Assembly (NCBI RefSeq): GCF_000798815.1
Contig: NZ_JTLD01000031.1
Coordinates: 56,698-120,697 of the forward strand
Direction: 5' to 3'
Origin: Alistipes sp. ZOR0009
Lineage (GTDB): Bacteria; Bacteroidota; Bacteroidia; Bacteroidales; ZOR0009
DNA length: 64,000 nt
Numbering within the stretch: the stretch's first letter is position 1; the number at the start of each line of letters is the position of its first letter. The notes below the pieces were generated by a model. It made no database searches. It had not been told where the DNA came from and saw only the letters and a program-made list of their open reading frames with translations. Position numbers and translations under genes: made by a program. Below, piece by piece: positions 25,025 through 35,494 of the stretch.

Positions 25025-26791
25025 ATGATGAGCAACTTAAATAGTAAAAGAAACACCGCACAATTCCTCCTGCCGCTGCATAAAGATGGCGAAACGGCAG
25101 GTCAGTACGATATTTACCCCAGCCTAAAGGTATCCGAAGATGCCGTTAGCGAAGGCTTCGGCTCCCTTGCTGCCCGCATTGCTGGCTGCAAGCAGGTGCT
25201 GCTCGAAGGCTACGTAGGCGTATTCTTCGACGATTACCGTAACGAGCTCGAAAAGGAGCTGCTGAAGCTGGGGGTAGCATCAACTTGGGTTGATGTCTCT
25301 ACCGCCATGAAATCGGAGGACGATATAACCGCTATGGTGGAGCCTTTTCTTGGCGGCGACGATCCCATCTTCGGGAAACGAACCACCCTTACGCTTTCCG
25401 ACTTCTTTGTTGCCGAAAAGTTGCAGGCCCTTAAGCCTGCAGGCGGGCTTACCATTGCCTACGGCGTTGGCGCCTCGCTGCTCGATTGGGACGCGGAGCT
25501 CATTTACCTCGACCTGTCGAAAAACGAGCTGCAGTTTCGTTCTCGCGCAGGCAGCATCACCAACATCGGCTGCTCTAAGCCCGATGCCGCAAAGAAGATG
25601 TACAAGCGATTCTACTTTGTGGATTGGGTGGTTTGCAATAGGCGTAAGCAGGAGCTGGTTGCTCTGGTCGATGTGTTTGTCGATGCCCAGCGCGATATGC
25701 CTACCTGGATTGGCGGAGACGCCGCCCGTGCCGCTTTGGCAACCATGAGCCAAAACATGTTCCGCGTGCGCCCTTGGTTCGAGCCTGGCGCTTGGGGTGG
25801 GCAATGGATTAAGGATAAGATCGAAGGGCTAAATAACGATGTGCCCAACTACGCCTGGTCGTTCGAGCTGATTGTTCCCGAGAATGGGCTCCTCATCCAA
25901 GGTGGCGATACGCTGCTCGAAATCTCTTTCGACTGGCTGATGTACCACGACGCGAAGGCCGTATTGGGCCACTGCCACGAGCAGTTTGGAACCGAATTCC
26001 CTATCCGATTCGACTTCTTGGATACCTATAGCGGCGGAAACCTCTCGGTGCAGTGCCATCCTCAGGTGGAGTACATCCGCGAGCAGTTTGGAGAAAGCTT
26101 TACCCAGGAGGAGACCTACTACATTCTCGATGCCGAGCCCGACGCCAAGGTATACCTCGGATTTCAGGAGGATATTGAGCCTGCTAAGTTTGAGCAGGCG
26201 CTTACCGACAGCTTTACCAACAACGAGCCAATGGAGGTGGAGCGCTACGTGCAGGTTCTCCCTTCGCGCAAGCACGACCTCTTCCTGATTCCTCCGGGAA
26301 CCATTCACGGATCGGGCATCAACAACCTCGTTCTCGAAATCAGCACCACCCCATACATCTTCACCTTTAAGATGTACGACTGGCTGCGCCTCGATCTCGA
26401 TGGCAAGCCACGTCCAATTAACATCGAAAGGGGGATGGAGAACCTCTGCTTCGACCGTAAGGGCGAGCGCGTGCCCAACGAGCTGGTGGCGCATCCCGCC
26501 CTGCTCGACGAGGGGCACGACTGGAAGCTCTACCATCTGCAAACCCATCCAAAGCACAGCTACGATGTTGTTCGCTACCACTTTGCCTCCGAGGTAACCA
26601 TTAGCACCAACAACCGATGCCTGGTGATGAGCCTCGTCGAGGGGACCTCCATCGAGGTGGTTTCGGAAAATGGGCTTACGCAGCAGTTCAGCTATGCCGA
26701 AACGTTTGTGGTGCCAGCTGCTGCAGGTAGCGTAAGGGTGCGCCAGCAAGGCGACTCCGAGGCCATTTTGGTGGTTGCCTTTATCAAGTAG
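25025..26791 (+). CDS. manA: class I mannose-6-phosphate isomerase with N-terminal extension
   Basis: Interconverts mannose-6-phosphate and fructose-6-phosphate. At 588 residues it is much longer than plain class I enzymes (~320-390). The isomerase cupin core occupies about 260-588, with [13 protein letters not shown] (zinc-binding Gln/His), [10 protein letters not shown] (Glu), and [10 protein letters not shown] with LEIST (His and active-site region). The first ~250 residues ([46 protein letters not shown]) look like a kinase-like fold, but I see no intact P-loop. It starts 13 bases after the glycosidase gene and supplies the cytosolic end of mannose use. Confidence 0.88.
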   Translation: MMSNLNSKRNTAQFLLPLHKDGETAGQYDIYPSLKVSEDAVSEGFGSLAARIAGCKQVLLEGYVGVFFDDYRNELEKELLKLGVASTWVDVSTAMKSEDDITAMVEPFLGGDDPIFGKRTTLTLSDFFVAEKLQALKPAGGLTIAYGVGASLLDWDAELIYLDLSKNELQFRSRAGSITNIGCSKPDAAKKMYKRFYFVDWVVCNRRKQELVALVDVFVDAQRDMPTWIGGDAARAALATMSQNMFRVRPWFEPGAWGGQWIKDKIEGLNNDVPNYAWSFELIVPENGLLIQGGDTLLEISFDWLMYHDAKAVLGHCHEQFGTEFPIRFDFLDTYSGGNLSVQCHPQVEYIREQFGESFTQEETYYILDAEPDAKVYLGFQEDIEPAKFEQALTDSFTNNEPMEVERYVQVLPSRKHDLFLIPPGTIHGSGINNLVLEISTTPYIFTFKMYDWLRLDLDGKPRPINIERGMENLCFDRKGERVPNELVAHPALLDEGHDWKLYHLQTHPKHSYDVVRYHFASEVTISTNNRCLVMSLVEGTSIEVVSENGLTQQFSYAETFVVPAAAGSVRVRQQGDSEAILVVAFIK

Positions 26792-26806
26792 ATGCTACCC
26801 CTCGGA

Positions 26807-26928
26807 TGTCCGTTCGTAGACTGTCATTATGGCAGGAATGCCGCTCGGAAAACGGTGCGATTTTGGGGGAAGTCCGAAGGGACTCCGAAGGCACTCCGAA
26901 CTCACTCCGAACTCACTCCGAACGGACA
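26807..26928. repeat. 122-bp element: terminal inverted repeats around 11-bp direct repeats
   Basis: TGTCCGTTCG (26807-26816) and CGAACGGACA (26919-26928) are perfect 10-bp inverted repeats. Inside the right half are five 11-bp direct repeats (26871-26925) with core ACTCCGAA, the last of which forms the right inverted repeat. The element lies in the 321-bp gap between manA and the next glycosidase gene. There is no gene in this gap, and no other feature was seen between 26929 and 27112. Confidence 0.7.
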
Positions 26929-27112
26929 CCGCTGACAATTTGGCGGAGATGCGAACGAAGACGCTTGTATCTCCATGAAAAAGGGGCTAAAGTTCCCCGT
27001 TTCGATCGTATTTAGTAATATTATAGGTTGGCTATTCAGAACTAAAAGTTGCGGTATTCTACAACGCCGAAGCAGGTTCGGAATAGCCAATTTTGCTAAT
27101 ACCTTATATATA

Positions 27113-30040
27113 ATGAAAAAGGTTGTTTTTTTGTTGATGGTGATGCAGGCTGCCGTTGCGGCCCTAGCCCAGCAGGGATGGCTAACGCCCGAGGCGCTTC
27201 GGATGAAGCGCGAGCAGATCCGATTTACCGATAACCAGCTGCGGCTCTTCAACGGGCGCGGGGCGGCCCACGTTAAGCGCTACAGCCTAACGGGTATCCA
27301 CCGCCTTCAGTTTCCGCCCATCGAGCTGGCCAACTACAGCTTCTTCCTCAACTTCTACGAGCACGATGCCGACGTGCTCATTCAGGATAACGTTCCCGAT
27401 CTTTGGGAGGAGTGGATTCGCTTCGGATCCGGAACCGATCCGCTGGGAGCCAACTTCCGTTCAGGGTTTGCCACCATCCCCGTTACGCAGGACGAGTACT
27501 GGGAGCCCAACCGCTATGTTCGTCAGGGTACATTCCATAAGGAGTACAGCCGCAAAACGGTCTCGTTTGGCATAAAAACGGAGACCGTATCCTCGGCAAA
27601 AGCCGATGAGGTTATCCTGCGGATGGTGCTAACCAACAGGGAGCCGGAGCCGCTAAAGCTCTCGCTTATTCCCAACCAGCAGGTGCTGGCAAAAGATAAT
27701 GCCGCCGCCTTTAGCCGCCTATCGCCTTTCGTGCTAGCCGCGGGCGACTATCAGGTAAGCCTCTCGTCCTCCATTCCCGATGTCGATAGCCGAGGATGGT
27801 ACGTCGAGGTGCCGGCAAAGGGTAGCCGTGAGGTTTATATCGCCATAAAAATGGGGCGTAAGGATGCCGCTACAGCAGCCACCGATGGTGCAGTGGCGGC
27901 CCGCTTCGATGGGGCCATAAAGGATACCCGGCAGCGGCTGAGCTTCGCATCGAGCCGTCTACCCGAGCTACGCTCCGATAACCGCCGCCTCGAAGATTTT
28001 TATAGGCGCTGTATCGCCACCATGCTCGAGTGCCGCTGGGAGCGCGAGAACTTTATCATCAACCCATTTTGGTCGGTGGGCTCGTGGGTATTCACCATTA
28101 CTTGGGATAATTCTTTTGCCTCCGATGCCATATCGATAATGGACCCGGCCAGCATGAAGCGCACCATCTTGGTGGCCATGAAGGAGGGCAAGCTTAAAAG
28201 CACCTACATCTCTTGGCAGGGCGGGGGAGACGGCATCTTTTACATTCAGGAGCCCTTTGCCCTTAAAACGATGATAGACGCCTACCTCCGCCAAACTGGC
28301 GATGTGGCCTTCCTCGACGAGCAGGTTGCGGGCAAAAGCGTCATGGAGTGGATGAAGTCTTGGGGAGACTTACTCCACGCCAAGTACCGCTCTCCCTTTA
28401 CCGGATTGATGGATATGGGACGGAAGAACGAGGAACTCATCGAGATGCGCACCGACGGCTACAGCGGGGTTGTCCCCGTGGTAAATGGCTTGGCTGTCGA
28501 TCTCTATCGCTGGCTAGATGGATGGTGCACGCTGCGTAACGATGGCGATGCCTCCAAGTTCCGAGGCTACGCCAACGACCTGAACGACCGCATGCATGCC
28601 AAACTTTGGAATAGATCCACCCGCTGGTTCGATAATATTTACCCCGATGGCCGTAGGGAGCCGCTCTACAGCAACCACCTCTTCGATCTGCTTGGTACCA
28701 ACGCCATCACCGACGAGGAGCGGATGGGCATCATCTCCCATTTGAACGATCAGGAGTTTTTGGGCCCATATAGCGTGTATTCTATATCGAGGCAGGATAA
28801 GGTGCGCTGGGATCTTATCGATTCCGATTGGGGCGGAGGAGGCTCCTTTACGGGTGTGCCGCTGCGTCTTGCCCGCAACCTATACGGTATGGGGCAGGGG
28901 CCTCTCGCTTGGACAATCCTCTCCCGATTCAGCCGCTATGCCGACTATTTTCCGTACCTCGGTCAGAATCTACGGGCTAACGAGCCTCTTCAGGACGAAT
29001 CCTCAATGCCTATTCAGATATCGTCTGGGGCAGGTGTAGAGGCGGTTATGTTTGGCCTTTTCGGCATTAAACCCAATATCGATGGTACGATGTCTGTAAA
29101 CCCTCACTACAGTCTCGAGTTGGGTAGGTCCTCGTTGCAAGGGTATCTCTTTAGAGGACATTTCTATTCTTTCGAGATGGATGAGTTTGGATTTACAGTT
29201 TCTCGCGATGGGCAATCGTTTGGCCCATTCAGCTACGGCGAGGAGGCTTTTGTAGGCAAAGATGGTGCCGTTTCGATTGTAAAGAAGGGGCTAGCAGCTC
29301 CCTATGTGCGTAGCTACCGTTCGTACTTTGTAAATCGCAGGTCGGTAGAGCTTCTTGCTGATGCTGGCACTCAAATACGCTATACGCTGGATGGAAGTGA
29401 GCCATCGCTGCGTAGTACATTATATCAGAAACCATTCAGCATTGATAAAAGCACGGTTGTAAAGGCTATTGCAATTAAAGGAAACGAGCAAAGCCTCATA
29501 TCGGAGGTGGCATTCGAAAAGTTACATTTCCGAGATGCCGCTAATTCAGGTAATGTCATCAACCGCTACGACTACCCAAGCATAACGCCGCTTTTTACTC
29601 TAAGCGAAAGCCATCTTCCATTATATGGTATTTACACCCTAATGGATGGTAAGCATGGTGGTGATACTTACCGCGATGGGCAATGGATTGGAAAGGATAA
29701 AGACGACGTATCCTTTCTGCTCGAATGGGATAGTCCTGTAGAGGTAAGAAAGGTGTCTACCCGCTTTTTGCAGTATCAGCCCGAATGGATTTTTACTCCT
29801 TTAGCATTTACGGTGGAGGTATCATTGGATGGAAAATCTTTCAAGAAGGTTGGCGAGCAATCTTTTAGTATAAAGGAGCGGTTCGATAAAAAGGAGATAG
29901 TTCCTGTTGTGGTGTCGTTTGCAAAGGAGAAGGTGCGCTATGTAAGGGTTACCGCCAAGAATATGGGAGTATGTCCTTCTTGGCATGGAGGTGCTGGCGG
30001 AAATGCATGGGTATTTATGGATGAGCTGATCGTAGAGTAG
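27113..30040 (+). CDS. large exported six-hairpin glycosidase with chitobiase-C-like and discoidin-like domains
   Basis: A 975-residue protein. The ATG chosen gives a signal peptide (MKKVVFLLMVMQAAVAALAQ); an upstream extension of 46 residues does not. Residues ~20-290 form a beta-sandwich, and ~300-700 the (alpha/alpha)6 catalytic region (WSVGSWVFTITWDNSFASD, SWQGGGDGIFYIQEPFAL, DSDWGGGGSFTG). A CHB_HEX_C-like module follows (~775-830, IRYTLDGSEPSLRS), and an F5/8-type discoidin-like C-terminus (~870-975) may bind glycan. The family number is not recognised; MGH/GH63-like clans are closest. Base composition falls in the last third of the gene. Confidence 0.72.
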   Translation: MKKVVFLLMVMQAAVAALAQQGWLTPEALRMKREQIRFTDNQLRLFNGRGAAHVKRYSLTGIHRLQFPPIELANYSFFLNFYEHDADVLIQDNVPDLWEEWIRFGSGTDPLGANFRSGFATIPVTQDEYWEPNRYVRQGTFHKEYSRKTVSFGIKTETVSSAKADEVILRMVLTNREPEPLKLSLIPNQQVLAKDNAAAFSRLSPFVLAAGDYQVSLSSSIPDVDSRGWYVEVPAKGSREVYIAIKMGRKDAATAATDGAVAARFDGAIKDTRQRLSFASSRLPELRSDNRRLEDFYRRCIATMLECRWERENFIINPFWSVGSWVFTITWDNSFASDAISIMDPASMKRTILVAMKEGKLKSTYISWQGGGDGIFYIQEPFALKTMIDAYLRQTGDVAFLDEQVAGKSVMEWMKSWGDLLHAKYRSPFTGLMDMGRKNEELIEMRTDGYSGVVPVVNGLAVDLYRWLDGWCTLRNDGDASKFRGYANDLNDRMHAKLWNRSTRWFDNIYPDGRREPLYSNHLFDLLGTNAITDEERMGIISHLNDQEFLGPYSVYSISRQDKVRWDLIDSDWGGGGSFTGVPLRLARNLYGMGQGPLAWTILSRFSRYADYFPYLGQNLRANEPLQDESSMPIQISSGAGVEAVMFGLFGIKPNIDGTMSVNPHYSLELGRSSLQGYLFRGHFYSFEMDEFGFTVSRDGQSFGPFSYGEEAFVGKDGAVSIVKKGLAAPYVRSYRSYFVNRRSVELLADAGTQIRYTLDGSEPSLRSTLYQKPFSIDKSTVVKAIAIKGNEQSLISEVAFEKLHFRDAANSGNVINRYDYPSITPLFTLSESHLPLYGIYTLMDGKHGGDTYRDGQWIGKDKDDVSFLLEWDSPVEVRKVSTRFLQYQPEWIFTPLAFTVEVSLDGKSFKKVGEQSFSIKERFDKKEIVPVVVSFAKEKVRYVRVTAKNMGVCPSWHGGAGGNAWVFMDELIVE

Positions 30041-30091
30041 GCCTACAAAGCATTCGCAACTGACGTATCTATTCGGGTAACCGAGCATGGT

Positions 30092-30145
30092 GCAAGCCCA
30101 GCTTTCGCAAGTCTTTTTCTTGCTGGATGGGCTTGCTTTCTCTTG
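30092..30145 (+). terminator. large hairpin terminator after the glycosidase
   Basis: GCAAGCCCA (30092-30100) pairs with TGGGCTTGC (30128-30136), followed by TTTCTCTT. An outer perfect 8-bp stem, GCCTACAA (30041-30048) with TTGTAGGC (30143-30150), could enclose it. Confidence 0.7.
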
Positions 30146-30150
30146 TAGGC

Positions 30151-30408
30151 AGTAAAAAACCGATGGTTTAGAGTTAAAAATTCATAAAAATAGAATTTGT
30201 AAGGTTTCTAATCCCTTAATCAGGACGTGTTTTGGCCGCTTTATTGCAAACGATACTATCTCTTTATGGAATTGGTTTAAAGTGCAATATATCAGCGGTA
30301 TTCTAATCATTAATCGAAATAGGGAGAAAGAGCGGCCATCGGTGCTACAAGCCACTCCGTAATTGGTTCAAAAGCAACCAAAAAAGTTTGAAACAGAGCT
30401 GTAATTGC
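30151..30408. other. AT-rich gap upstream of the ribosomal operon
   Basis: No gene seen. TGGCCGCT (near 30234) and AGCGGCCA (near 30333) are an 8-bp inverted repeat about 95 bases apart, upstream of the rpsL promoter. No RNA family recognised. Confidence 0.4.
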
Positions 30409-30439
30409 TTGGTATTAATAAAAAAAAGAAATACCTTTG
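30409..30439 (+). promoter_or_regulatory. promoter of the str-S10-spc-alpha operon
   Basis: TTGG at 30409-30412, a 19-bp A-rich spacer and TACCTTTG at 30432-30439 (TAnnTTTG). It leaves a leader of about 50 bases before rpsL. No other promoter as good was seen in the run up to rplQ. Confidence 0.75.
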
Positions 30440-30496
30440 CAAGCCAATTTGTTAAAGTGTACCTAAATCGTTACAAAACAAAAGCAAGTAACTTTT

Positions 30497-30916
30497 ATGC
30501 CTACTATTGAACAGTTAGTTAGAAAAGGAAGGACCAAGAAGGAGTACAAGAGTAAGGCTCCTGCATTGGACGCATGCCCACAGCGACGTGGCGTATGTAC
30601 TCGTGTGTATACCACAACCCCTAAGAAGCCAAACTCAGCTATGCGTAAGGTAGCTCGTGTTCGTCTTACCAACGGGTTAGAGGTAACCGCTTACATTCCA
30701 GGAGAAGGACACAACCTTCAAGAGCACTCGATTGTGCTAGTTCGTGGTGGTCGTGTTAAAGACCTACCAGGGGTTCGTTACCACCTTGTTCGCGGCGCAT
30801 TAGACGCAGCAGGTGTTGAGGGCCGTAATCAACGTCGTTCTAAGTACGGAACGAAGAAGCCAAAAGCAGGAAAAGGTGGCGCAGCTGCTGCTCCAGCAAA
30901 AGGCAAGAAGAAGTAA
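30497..30916 (+). CDS. rpsL: 30S ribosomal protein S12
   Basis: A 139-residue decoding-centre protein. [11 protein letters not shown] at the N-terminus, [12 protein letters not shown] and [12 protein letters not shown] are the conserved loops touching the A site. The lysines that change in streptomycin-resistant mutants are the normal sensitive residues. A Lys/Ala-rich tail extends past the usual end. It is the first gene of the fused operon, with its own promoter upstream. Confidence 0.98.
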   Translation: MPTIEQLVRKGRTKKEYKSKAPALDACPQRRGVCTRVYTTTPKKPNSAMRKVARVRLTNGLEVTAYIPGEGHNLQEHSIVLVRGGRVKDLPGVRYHLVRGALDAAGVEGRNQRRSKYGTKKPKAGKGGAAAAPAKGKKK

Positions 30917-30942
30917 TTAAAAACTATTTGAAAATCAGTTAG

Positions 30943-31419
30943 ATGAGAAAGACGAAGCCTAAAAAAAGGATTCTACTTCCAGATCCAAAATTCAAGGATA
31001 CCCTTGTAACCAGGTTCGTAAACAACCTGATGTTGGATGGAAAGAAGAGTATTGCCTACACCATCTTTTACAACTCGATGGATTTGGTAGGTGAGAAGAT
31101 GAAGGACTCAGAAAAGGCTCCTTTAGAAATATGGAAAAAAGCGATTGACAATATCACTCCTCAGGTGGAAGTTAAGTCACGCCGTGTAGGTGGTGCTACT
31201 TTCCAGGTGCCAATCGAGGTGCGTGCTGAGAGAAAAATGTCACTAGCAATGAAAAATCTTATCCTTTACGCTCGTAGGCGTTCTGGACGTACTATGGCTG
31301 AAAAGCTTGCTGCCGAAATTATGGCTGCTTTTAACGAAGAGGGTGGTGCATACAAACGTAAGGAAGATATGCACAAGATGGCTGAAGCTAACAAGGCTTT
31401 TGCTCATTTCAGATTTTAA
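30943..31419 (+). CDS. rpsG: 30S ribosomal protein S7
   Basis: A 158-residue assembly-initiating protein that binds the 3' major domain of 16S r[17 protein letters not shown] and [19 protein letters not shown] are the characteristic helices and beta-hairpin. It follows rpsL by 26 bases in the str part of the operon and precedes fusA. Confidence 0.98.
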   Translation: MRKTKPKKRILLPDPKFKDTLVTRFVNNLMLDGKKSIAYTIFYNSMDLVGEKMKDSEKAPLEIWKKAIDNITPQVEVKSRRVGGATFQVPIEVRAERKMSLAMKNLILYARRRSGRTMAEKLAAEIMAAFNEEGGAYKRKEDMHKMAEANKAFAHFRF

Positions 31420-31450
31420 TTAACAAATTTGACGAAAAGGTACAGCACTC

Positions 31451-33559
31451 ATGAGCAAAGATTTACAATATACTAGAAATATCGGGATCATGGCGCACAT
31501 CGACGCAGGTAAGACTACAACTACCGAGCGTATCCTTTACTTCACCGGGAAGACACACAAGATCGGAGAAGTACATGATGGTGGTGCAACCATGGACTGG
31601 ATGGTTCAGGAGCAGGAGCGTGGTATTACCATTACCTCTGCTGCTACTACTACCTTCTGGAATTTTGCCGATAAGACTCATAAGATTAACATCATCGACA
31701 CCCCAGGCCACGTTGACTTTACTGTTGAGGTAGAGCGTTCTCTTCGTGTTCTAGATGGTGCTGTTGCTACTTTTTGTGCAGTAGGTGGTGTTGAGCCTCA
31801 GTCTGAAACCGTATGGCGCCAGGCTGATAAGTACAAAGTTCCACGTATTGGTTACGTGAACAAGATGGACCGTATCGGTGCCGATTTCTTTAACGTCGTT
31901 GCTCAAGTGAAAGAGCGTCTTGGTGCAAACCCAGTGCCTATCGTAGTTCCAATTGGAGCAGAAGATAAGTTCCGTGGTATCGTAGACCTTATTCACAACC
32001 AAGCTTATGTTTGGGATAGCAACAACGAGAAAGATCCATTTAAGGTGATCGGTGTTCCAGAAGAACTTGCTGCAGAAGTTGAAGAGTACAGAGGACAGCT
32101 TGTAGAAGCTATCGCTGAATTCGACGATACGCTAATGGAAATGTTCTTCGAAGATCCAAACTCGATTTCTCCAGATCAGATTATCGCAGCACTTCGTCAG
32201 GCTACCATCTCAATGAAGGTTGTTCCTATGATGTGCGGTTCTTCATTTAAGAACAAGGGCGTTCAGTATCTTTTGGATGCAGTAGTTCAATACTTGCCAA
32301 GTCCAAACGATGTTGAGTCTGTAATCGGTGTTAATCCTGATACTGAAGAGGAAGTAGTGCGCCATCCAGATGCAAAAGAGCCTCTTGCAGGTCTTGCATT
32401 TAAGATTGCCACTGACCCATTCGTTGGTCGTTTGGCTTTCGTTCGTATCTACTCTGGTCGCATCGACGCAGGTTCTTACGTATACAACACTCGTTCTGGA
32501 AAGAAGGAGCGCGTATCTCGTATTTTCCAAATGCACGCCAACAAGCAAAACCCAGTTGAATTCATTGAGGCTGGTGATATTTGTGCTGTTGTTGGATTTA
32601 AAGATGTTCGCACTGGTGATACCATCTGTGATGAGAACAACAAGATTGTTCTTGAATCTATGAGCTTCCCTGAGCCAGTTATCGGTCTTGCTATTGAGCC
32701 TAAAACTCAAAAAGATCTAGATAAGCTAGGTGTTGCACTTAACAAGCTATCAGAAGAGGATCCAACCTTTACTGTACGCACTGACGAGGAATCTGGCCAA
32801 ACCGTTATTAGCGGTATGGGTGAGCTTCACCTTGAAATTATTGTTGACCGTCTACGTCGTGAATTCAACGTAGAAATCAACCAAGGTGCTCCACAGGTAA
32901 ACTACAAGGAAGCTATTACAGGAACTGTTCAACACCGCGAAGTGTTCAAAAAACAAACTGGTGGTCGTGGTAAGTTCGCTGATATCATCGTTGAGATCGG
33001 ACCAGCTGACGAAGGACACGTTGGCCTACAGTTTATCGACGTTGTTAAGGGTGGTAATATTCCTAAAGAATACATTCCATCTATCCAAAAAGGTTTTGCT
33101 TCGGCAATGGCTAACGGCTGCTTAGCAGGTTACACCGTAGAAAGTCTAAAAGTTACAGTTAAGGACGGTTCGTTCCACCCTGTTGACTCGGATGCACTTT
33201 CTTTCGAAATCTGTGCTCGCAACGCCTTCCGTCAAGCATCTCCAAAGGCACGCCCTGTAATTCTTGAGCCAATCATGTCTGTAGAGGTGGTTACTCCAGA
33301 AGAGAGCATGGGTGATGTTATTGGTGACTTCAACAAGCGTCGTGGTCAAATCGTGAACATGGACTCTAGAGGTGGTGCACGTGTAGTTAAAGCTAAGGTG
33401 CCGCTATCAGAAATGTTCGGCTACGTAACTGTACTTCGTACACTTACATCAGGTCGTGCAACTTCTACCATGGAGTTCTCTCACTACGATGTGGTATCAC
33501 AAAACTTGGCAAAGGAGATCATCGAGAAGTCTTCAGGCCGTGTTAAGAGTGTAGAATAA
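31451..33559 (+). CDS. fusA: translation elongation factor G
   Basis: A 702-residue GTPase that moves tRNAs and mRNA through the ribosome. G1 is [10 protein letters not shown] (residues ~15-24), the switch region is [12 protein letters not shown]3 is DTPGHVDF and G4 is NKMD. Domains II-V follow at normal length. The usual str neighbour tuf is absent: rpsJ comes next, 18 bases downstream, an order common in Bacteroidota. Confidence 0.98.
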   Translation: MSKDLQYTRNIGIMAHIDAGKTTTTERILYFTGKTHKIGEVHDGGATMDWMVQEQERGITITSAATTTFWNFADKTHKINIIDTPGHVDFTVEVERSLRVLDGAVATFCAVGGVEPQSETVWRQADKYKVPRIGYVNKMDRIGADFFNVVAQVKERLGANPVPIVVPIGAEDKFRGIVDLIHNQAYVWDSNNEKDPFKVIGVPEELAAEVEEYRGQLVEAIAEFDDTLMEMFFEDPNSISPDQIIAALRQATISMKVVPMMCGSSFKNKGVQYLLDAVVQYLPSPNDVESVIGVNPDTEEEVVRHPDAKEPLAGLAFKIATDPFVGRLAFVRIYSGRIDAGSYVYNTRSGKKERVSRIFQMHANKQNPVEFIEAGDICAVVGFKDVRTGDTICDENNKIVLESMSFPEPVIGLAIEPKTQKDLDKLGVALNKLSEEDPTFTVRTDEESGQTVISGMGELHLEIIVDRLRREFNVEINQGAPQVNYKEAITGTVQHREVFKKQTGGRGKFADIIVEIGPADEGHVGLQFIDVVKGGNIPKEYIPSIQKGFASAMANGCLAGYTVESLKVTVKDGSFHPVDSDALSFEICARNAFRQASPKARPVILEPIMSVEVVTPEESMGDVIGDFNKRRGQIVNMDSRGGARVVKAKVPLSEMFGYVTVLRTLTSGRATSTMEFSHYDVVSQNLAKEIIEKSSGRVKSVE

Positions 33560-33577
33560 TCAAATTTGTAAAGTAAA

Positions 33578-33883
33578 ATGAGCCAAAAGATAAGAATCAA
33601 ATTGAAATCTTACGATCATAACTTGGTTGACAAGTCGGCTGAGAAGATCGTTAAGACTGTGAAATCTACCGGCGCAGTAGTGAGTGGCCCAATTCCACTT
33701 CCTACCCACAAGAAGATTTTCACCGTAAACCGCTCGACCTTCGTTAACAAGAAGAGCCGCGAGCAGTTTGAACTATGCACCTTCAAGCGTCTGCTTGACA
33801 TTTACAGCTCAACTCCAAAAACTATCGACGCTCTAATGAAGTTGGAGCTTCCAAGTGGTGTTGAAGTTGAAATCAAGGTGTGA
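33578..33883 (+). CDS. rpsJ: 30S ribosomal protein S10
   Basis: 101 residues, normal length; [13 protein letters not shown] at the N-terminus and the loop [17 protein letters not shown] are conserved. S10 also joins NusB in antitermination. It opens the S10 part of the operon, directly behind fusA. Confidence 0.98.
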   Translation: MSQKIRIKLKSYDHNLVDKSAEKIVKTVKSTGAVVSGPIPLPTHKKIFTVNRSTFVNKKSREQFELCTFKRLLDIYSSTPKTIDALMKLELPSGVEVEIKV

Positions 33884-33932
33884 TAAAACAAGAACTTTAG
33901 TTACTAAAGCTGTTATATTTAATTTTTAAACA

Positions 33933-34556
33933 ATGCCAGGTCTAATTGGAAAAAAAATCGGAATGACTTCCGTTTTCAGTGCCGAGGGAAAGAACATTCC
34001 ATGCACTGTTATTGAGGCTGGTCCATGCGTAGTTACGCAGGTTAAAAGCGCAGAGGTAGATGGCTACACTGCTCTTCAACTTGCCTATGACGAAAAGAAG
34101 GAAAAGCAAACCAGCAACAGCCTCTTAGGACACTTCAAGAAAGCTAACACAACTCCAAAGCGCAAGTTAGCCGAGTTTGGCAACGACTTCGTAAAGGAGT
34201 ACCTTCTTGGTGATGTAGTAACAGTAGGCGACCTCTTCGAGGAGGGCGACTGGGTTGACGTTACTGGAATCTCTAAAGGTAAAGGTTTTCAGGGTGTAGT
34301 TAAGCGTCACGGTTTCGGTGGTGTTGGTGGTCAAACCCACGGTCAGCACAACCGTCAGCGTCACCCGGGTTCTATGGGTGCATCTTCTTACCCATCTCGC
34401 GTATTCAAGGGCAAGCGTTTAGCTGGCCGCATGGGTGGCGACCAAGTGAAGGTGCTTAACCTTAAGGTTCTTAAGGTAATCCCAGAAAACAACCTACTAC
34501 TAGTAAAAGGATCTATTCCTGGAGCAAAGGGTTCATACTTAATCATTGAGGAGTAA
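33933..34556 (+). CDS. rplC: 50S ribosomal protein L3
   Basis: 207 residues. [13 protein letters not shown] at the start and the [19 protein letters not shown] extension, which reaches toward the peptidyl-transferase centre, identify it. Its stop overlaps the rplD start by one base (TAATG), so the two are coupled. Confidence 0.98.
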   Translation: MPGLIGKKIGMTSVFSAEGKNIPCTVIEAGPCVVTQVKSAEVDGYTALQLAYDEKKEKQTSNSLLGHFKKANTTPKRKLAEFGNDFVKEYLLGDVVTVGDLFEEGDWVDVTGISKGKGFQGVVKRHGFGGVGGQTHGQHNRQRHPGSMGASSYPSRVFKGKRLAGRMGGDQVKVLNLKVLKVIPENNLLLVKGSIPGAKGSYLIIEE

Positions 34557-35188
34557 TGGAATTAGCAGTTTACAACACCGCCGGTCAGGATACCGGAAGA
34601 AAGGTAACCCTGCAAGACAGTATCTTTGGCGTTGAGCCAAACGACCACTGCATCTACCTCGACGTAAAACAGTACCTAGCGAACCAACGCCAAGGAACTG
34701 CAAAGTCGAAGCAGCGTAACGAAGTATCAGGCTCTACCCGTAAGCTTAAGCGCCAAAAGGGTACCGGTACCGCTCGTGCAGGTAGCATTAAGTCGCCTTT
34801 ATTTGTTGGTGGTGGCCGTGTATTCGGACCAGTACCTCGCGACTATAGCTTCAAACTTAACAAGAAAACTAAGCTGGTTGCTCGTAAGAGCGCGCTTGCT
34901 TACAAAGTTAAGGCTAACGCTATCAGCGTAATCGAAAACTTCAGTTTCGAGGCACCTAAGACTAAGGCTTTCACAAGCATCATCAGCAGCCTAAAGGTTG
35001 CCGACCACAAGCTTCTTTTTGTGGTAACTGACGTAAATCCAGTTGTTGCTCTATCGGCTCGTAACCTTCCTAACGTGAAGGTGGTTCGCGCTTCAGACCT
35101 CAACACTTACGACGTGATGAACGCTCAAAGCCTACTCGTGACCGAAGGGTCTTTCGAGGTAATTAACAGAATCTTTGGTATATCGTAA
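34556..35188 (+). CDS. rplD: 50S ribosomal protein L4
   Basis: 210 residues; the tunnel loop [20 protein letters not shown] and [13 protein letters not shown] are typical. In other bacteria L4 can repress its own operon; no such leader could be recognised here. Starts within the rplC stop codon. Confidence 0.97.
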   Translation: MELAVYNTAGQDTGRKVTLQDSIFGVEPNDHCIYLDVKQYLANQRQGTAKSKQRNEVSGSTRKLKRQKGTGTARAGSIKSPLFVGGGRVFGPVPRDYSFKLNKKTKLVARKSALAYKVKANAISVIENFSFEAPKTKAFTSIISSLKVADHKLLFVVTDVNPVVALSARNLPNVKVVRASDLNTYDVMNAQSLLVTEGSFEVINRIFGIS

Positions 35189-35198
35189 ATCAACTGAA

Positions 35199-35489
35199 AT
35201 GGAGATTATATTTAAGCCAATATTGACCGAAAAAATGACGATTCTTGGCGAGAAGTTGAATCGTTACGGTTTCATCGTTGATAATAGGGCTAACAAAATC
35301 GAAATCAAGAAGGCTGTTGAAGAGCTTTACGGCGTAGTTGTTTCTGATGTAAACACCATGCGCTATGCGGGAAAGAAAAAAGCTCGCTACACCAAAGCTG
35401 GTCTTCTTGTGGGTAAAACCAACTCGTTCAAAAAGGCGATAGTTACCTTGCAGAGTGGAGATAAGATTGATTTTTATAGCAATATCTAG
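35199..35489 (+). CDS. rplW: 50S ribosomal protein L23
   Basis: 96 residues from [12 protein letters not shown]. An in-frame start 24 bases upstream overlaps rplD and adds residues foreign to the family, so it is rejected. L23 lies at the tunnel exit, where signal recognition particle and trigger factor dock. [21 protein letters not shown] is the conserved segment (split by GFIVDNRA and KIEIKKAVE). Confidence 0.96.
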   Translation: MEIIFKPILTEKMTILGEKLNRYGFIVDNRANKIEIKKAVEELYGVVVSDVNTMRYAGKKKARYTKAGLLVGKTNSFKKAIVTLQSGDKIDFYSNI

Positions 35490-35494
35490 CAGAA

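Noticed and set aside
26806..27015. Short frame over the 11-bp repeats
   Set aside because: Arg/Ser-rich product of the repeat itself and overlapping the next gene's upstream region.
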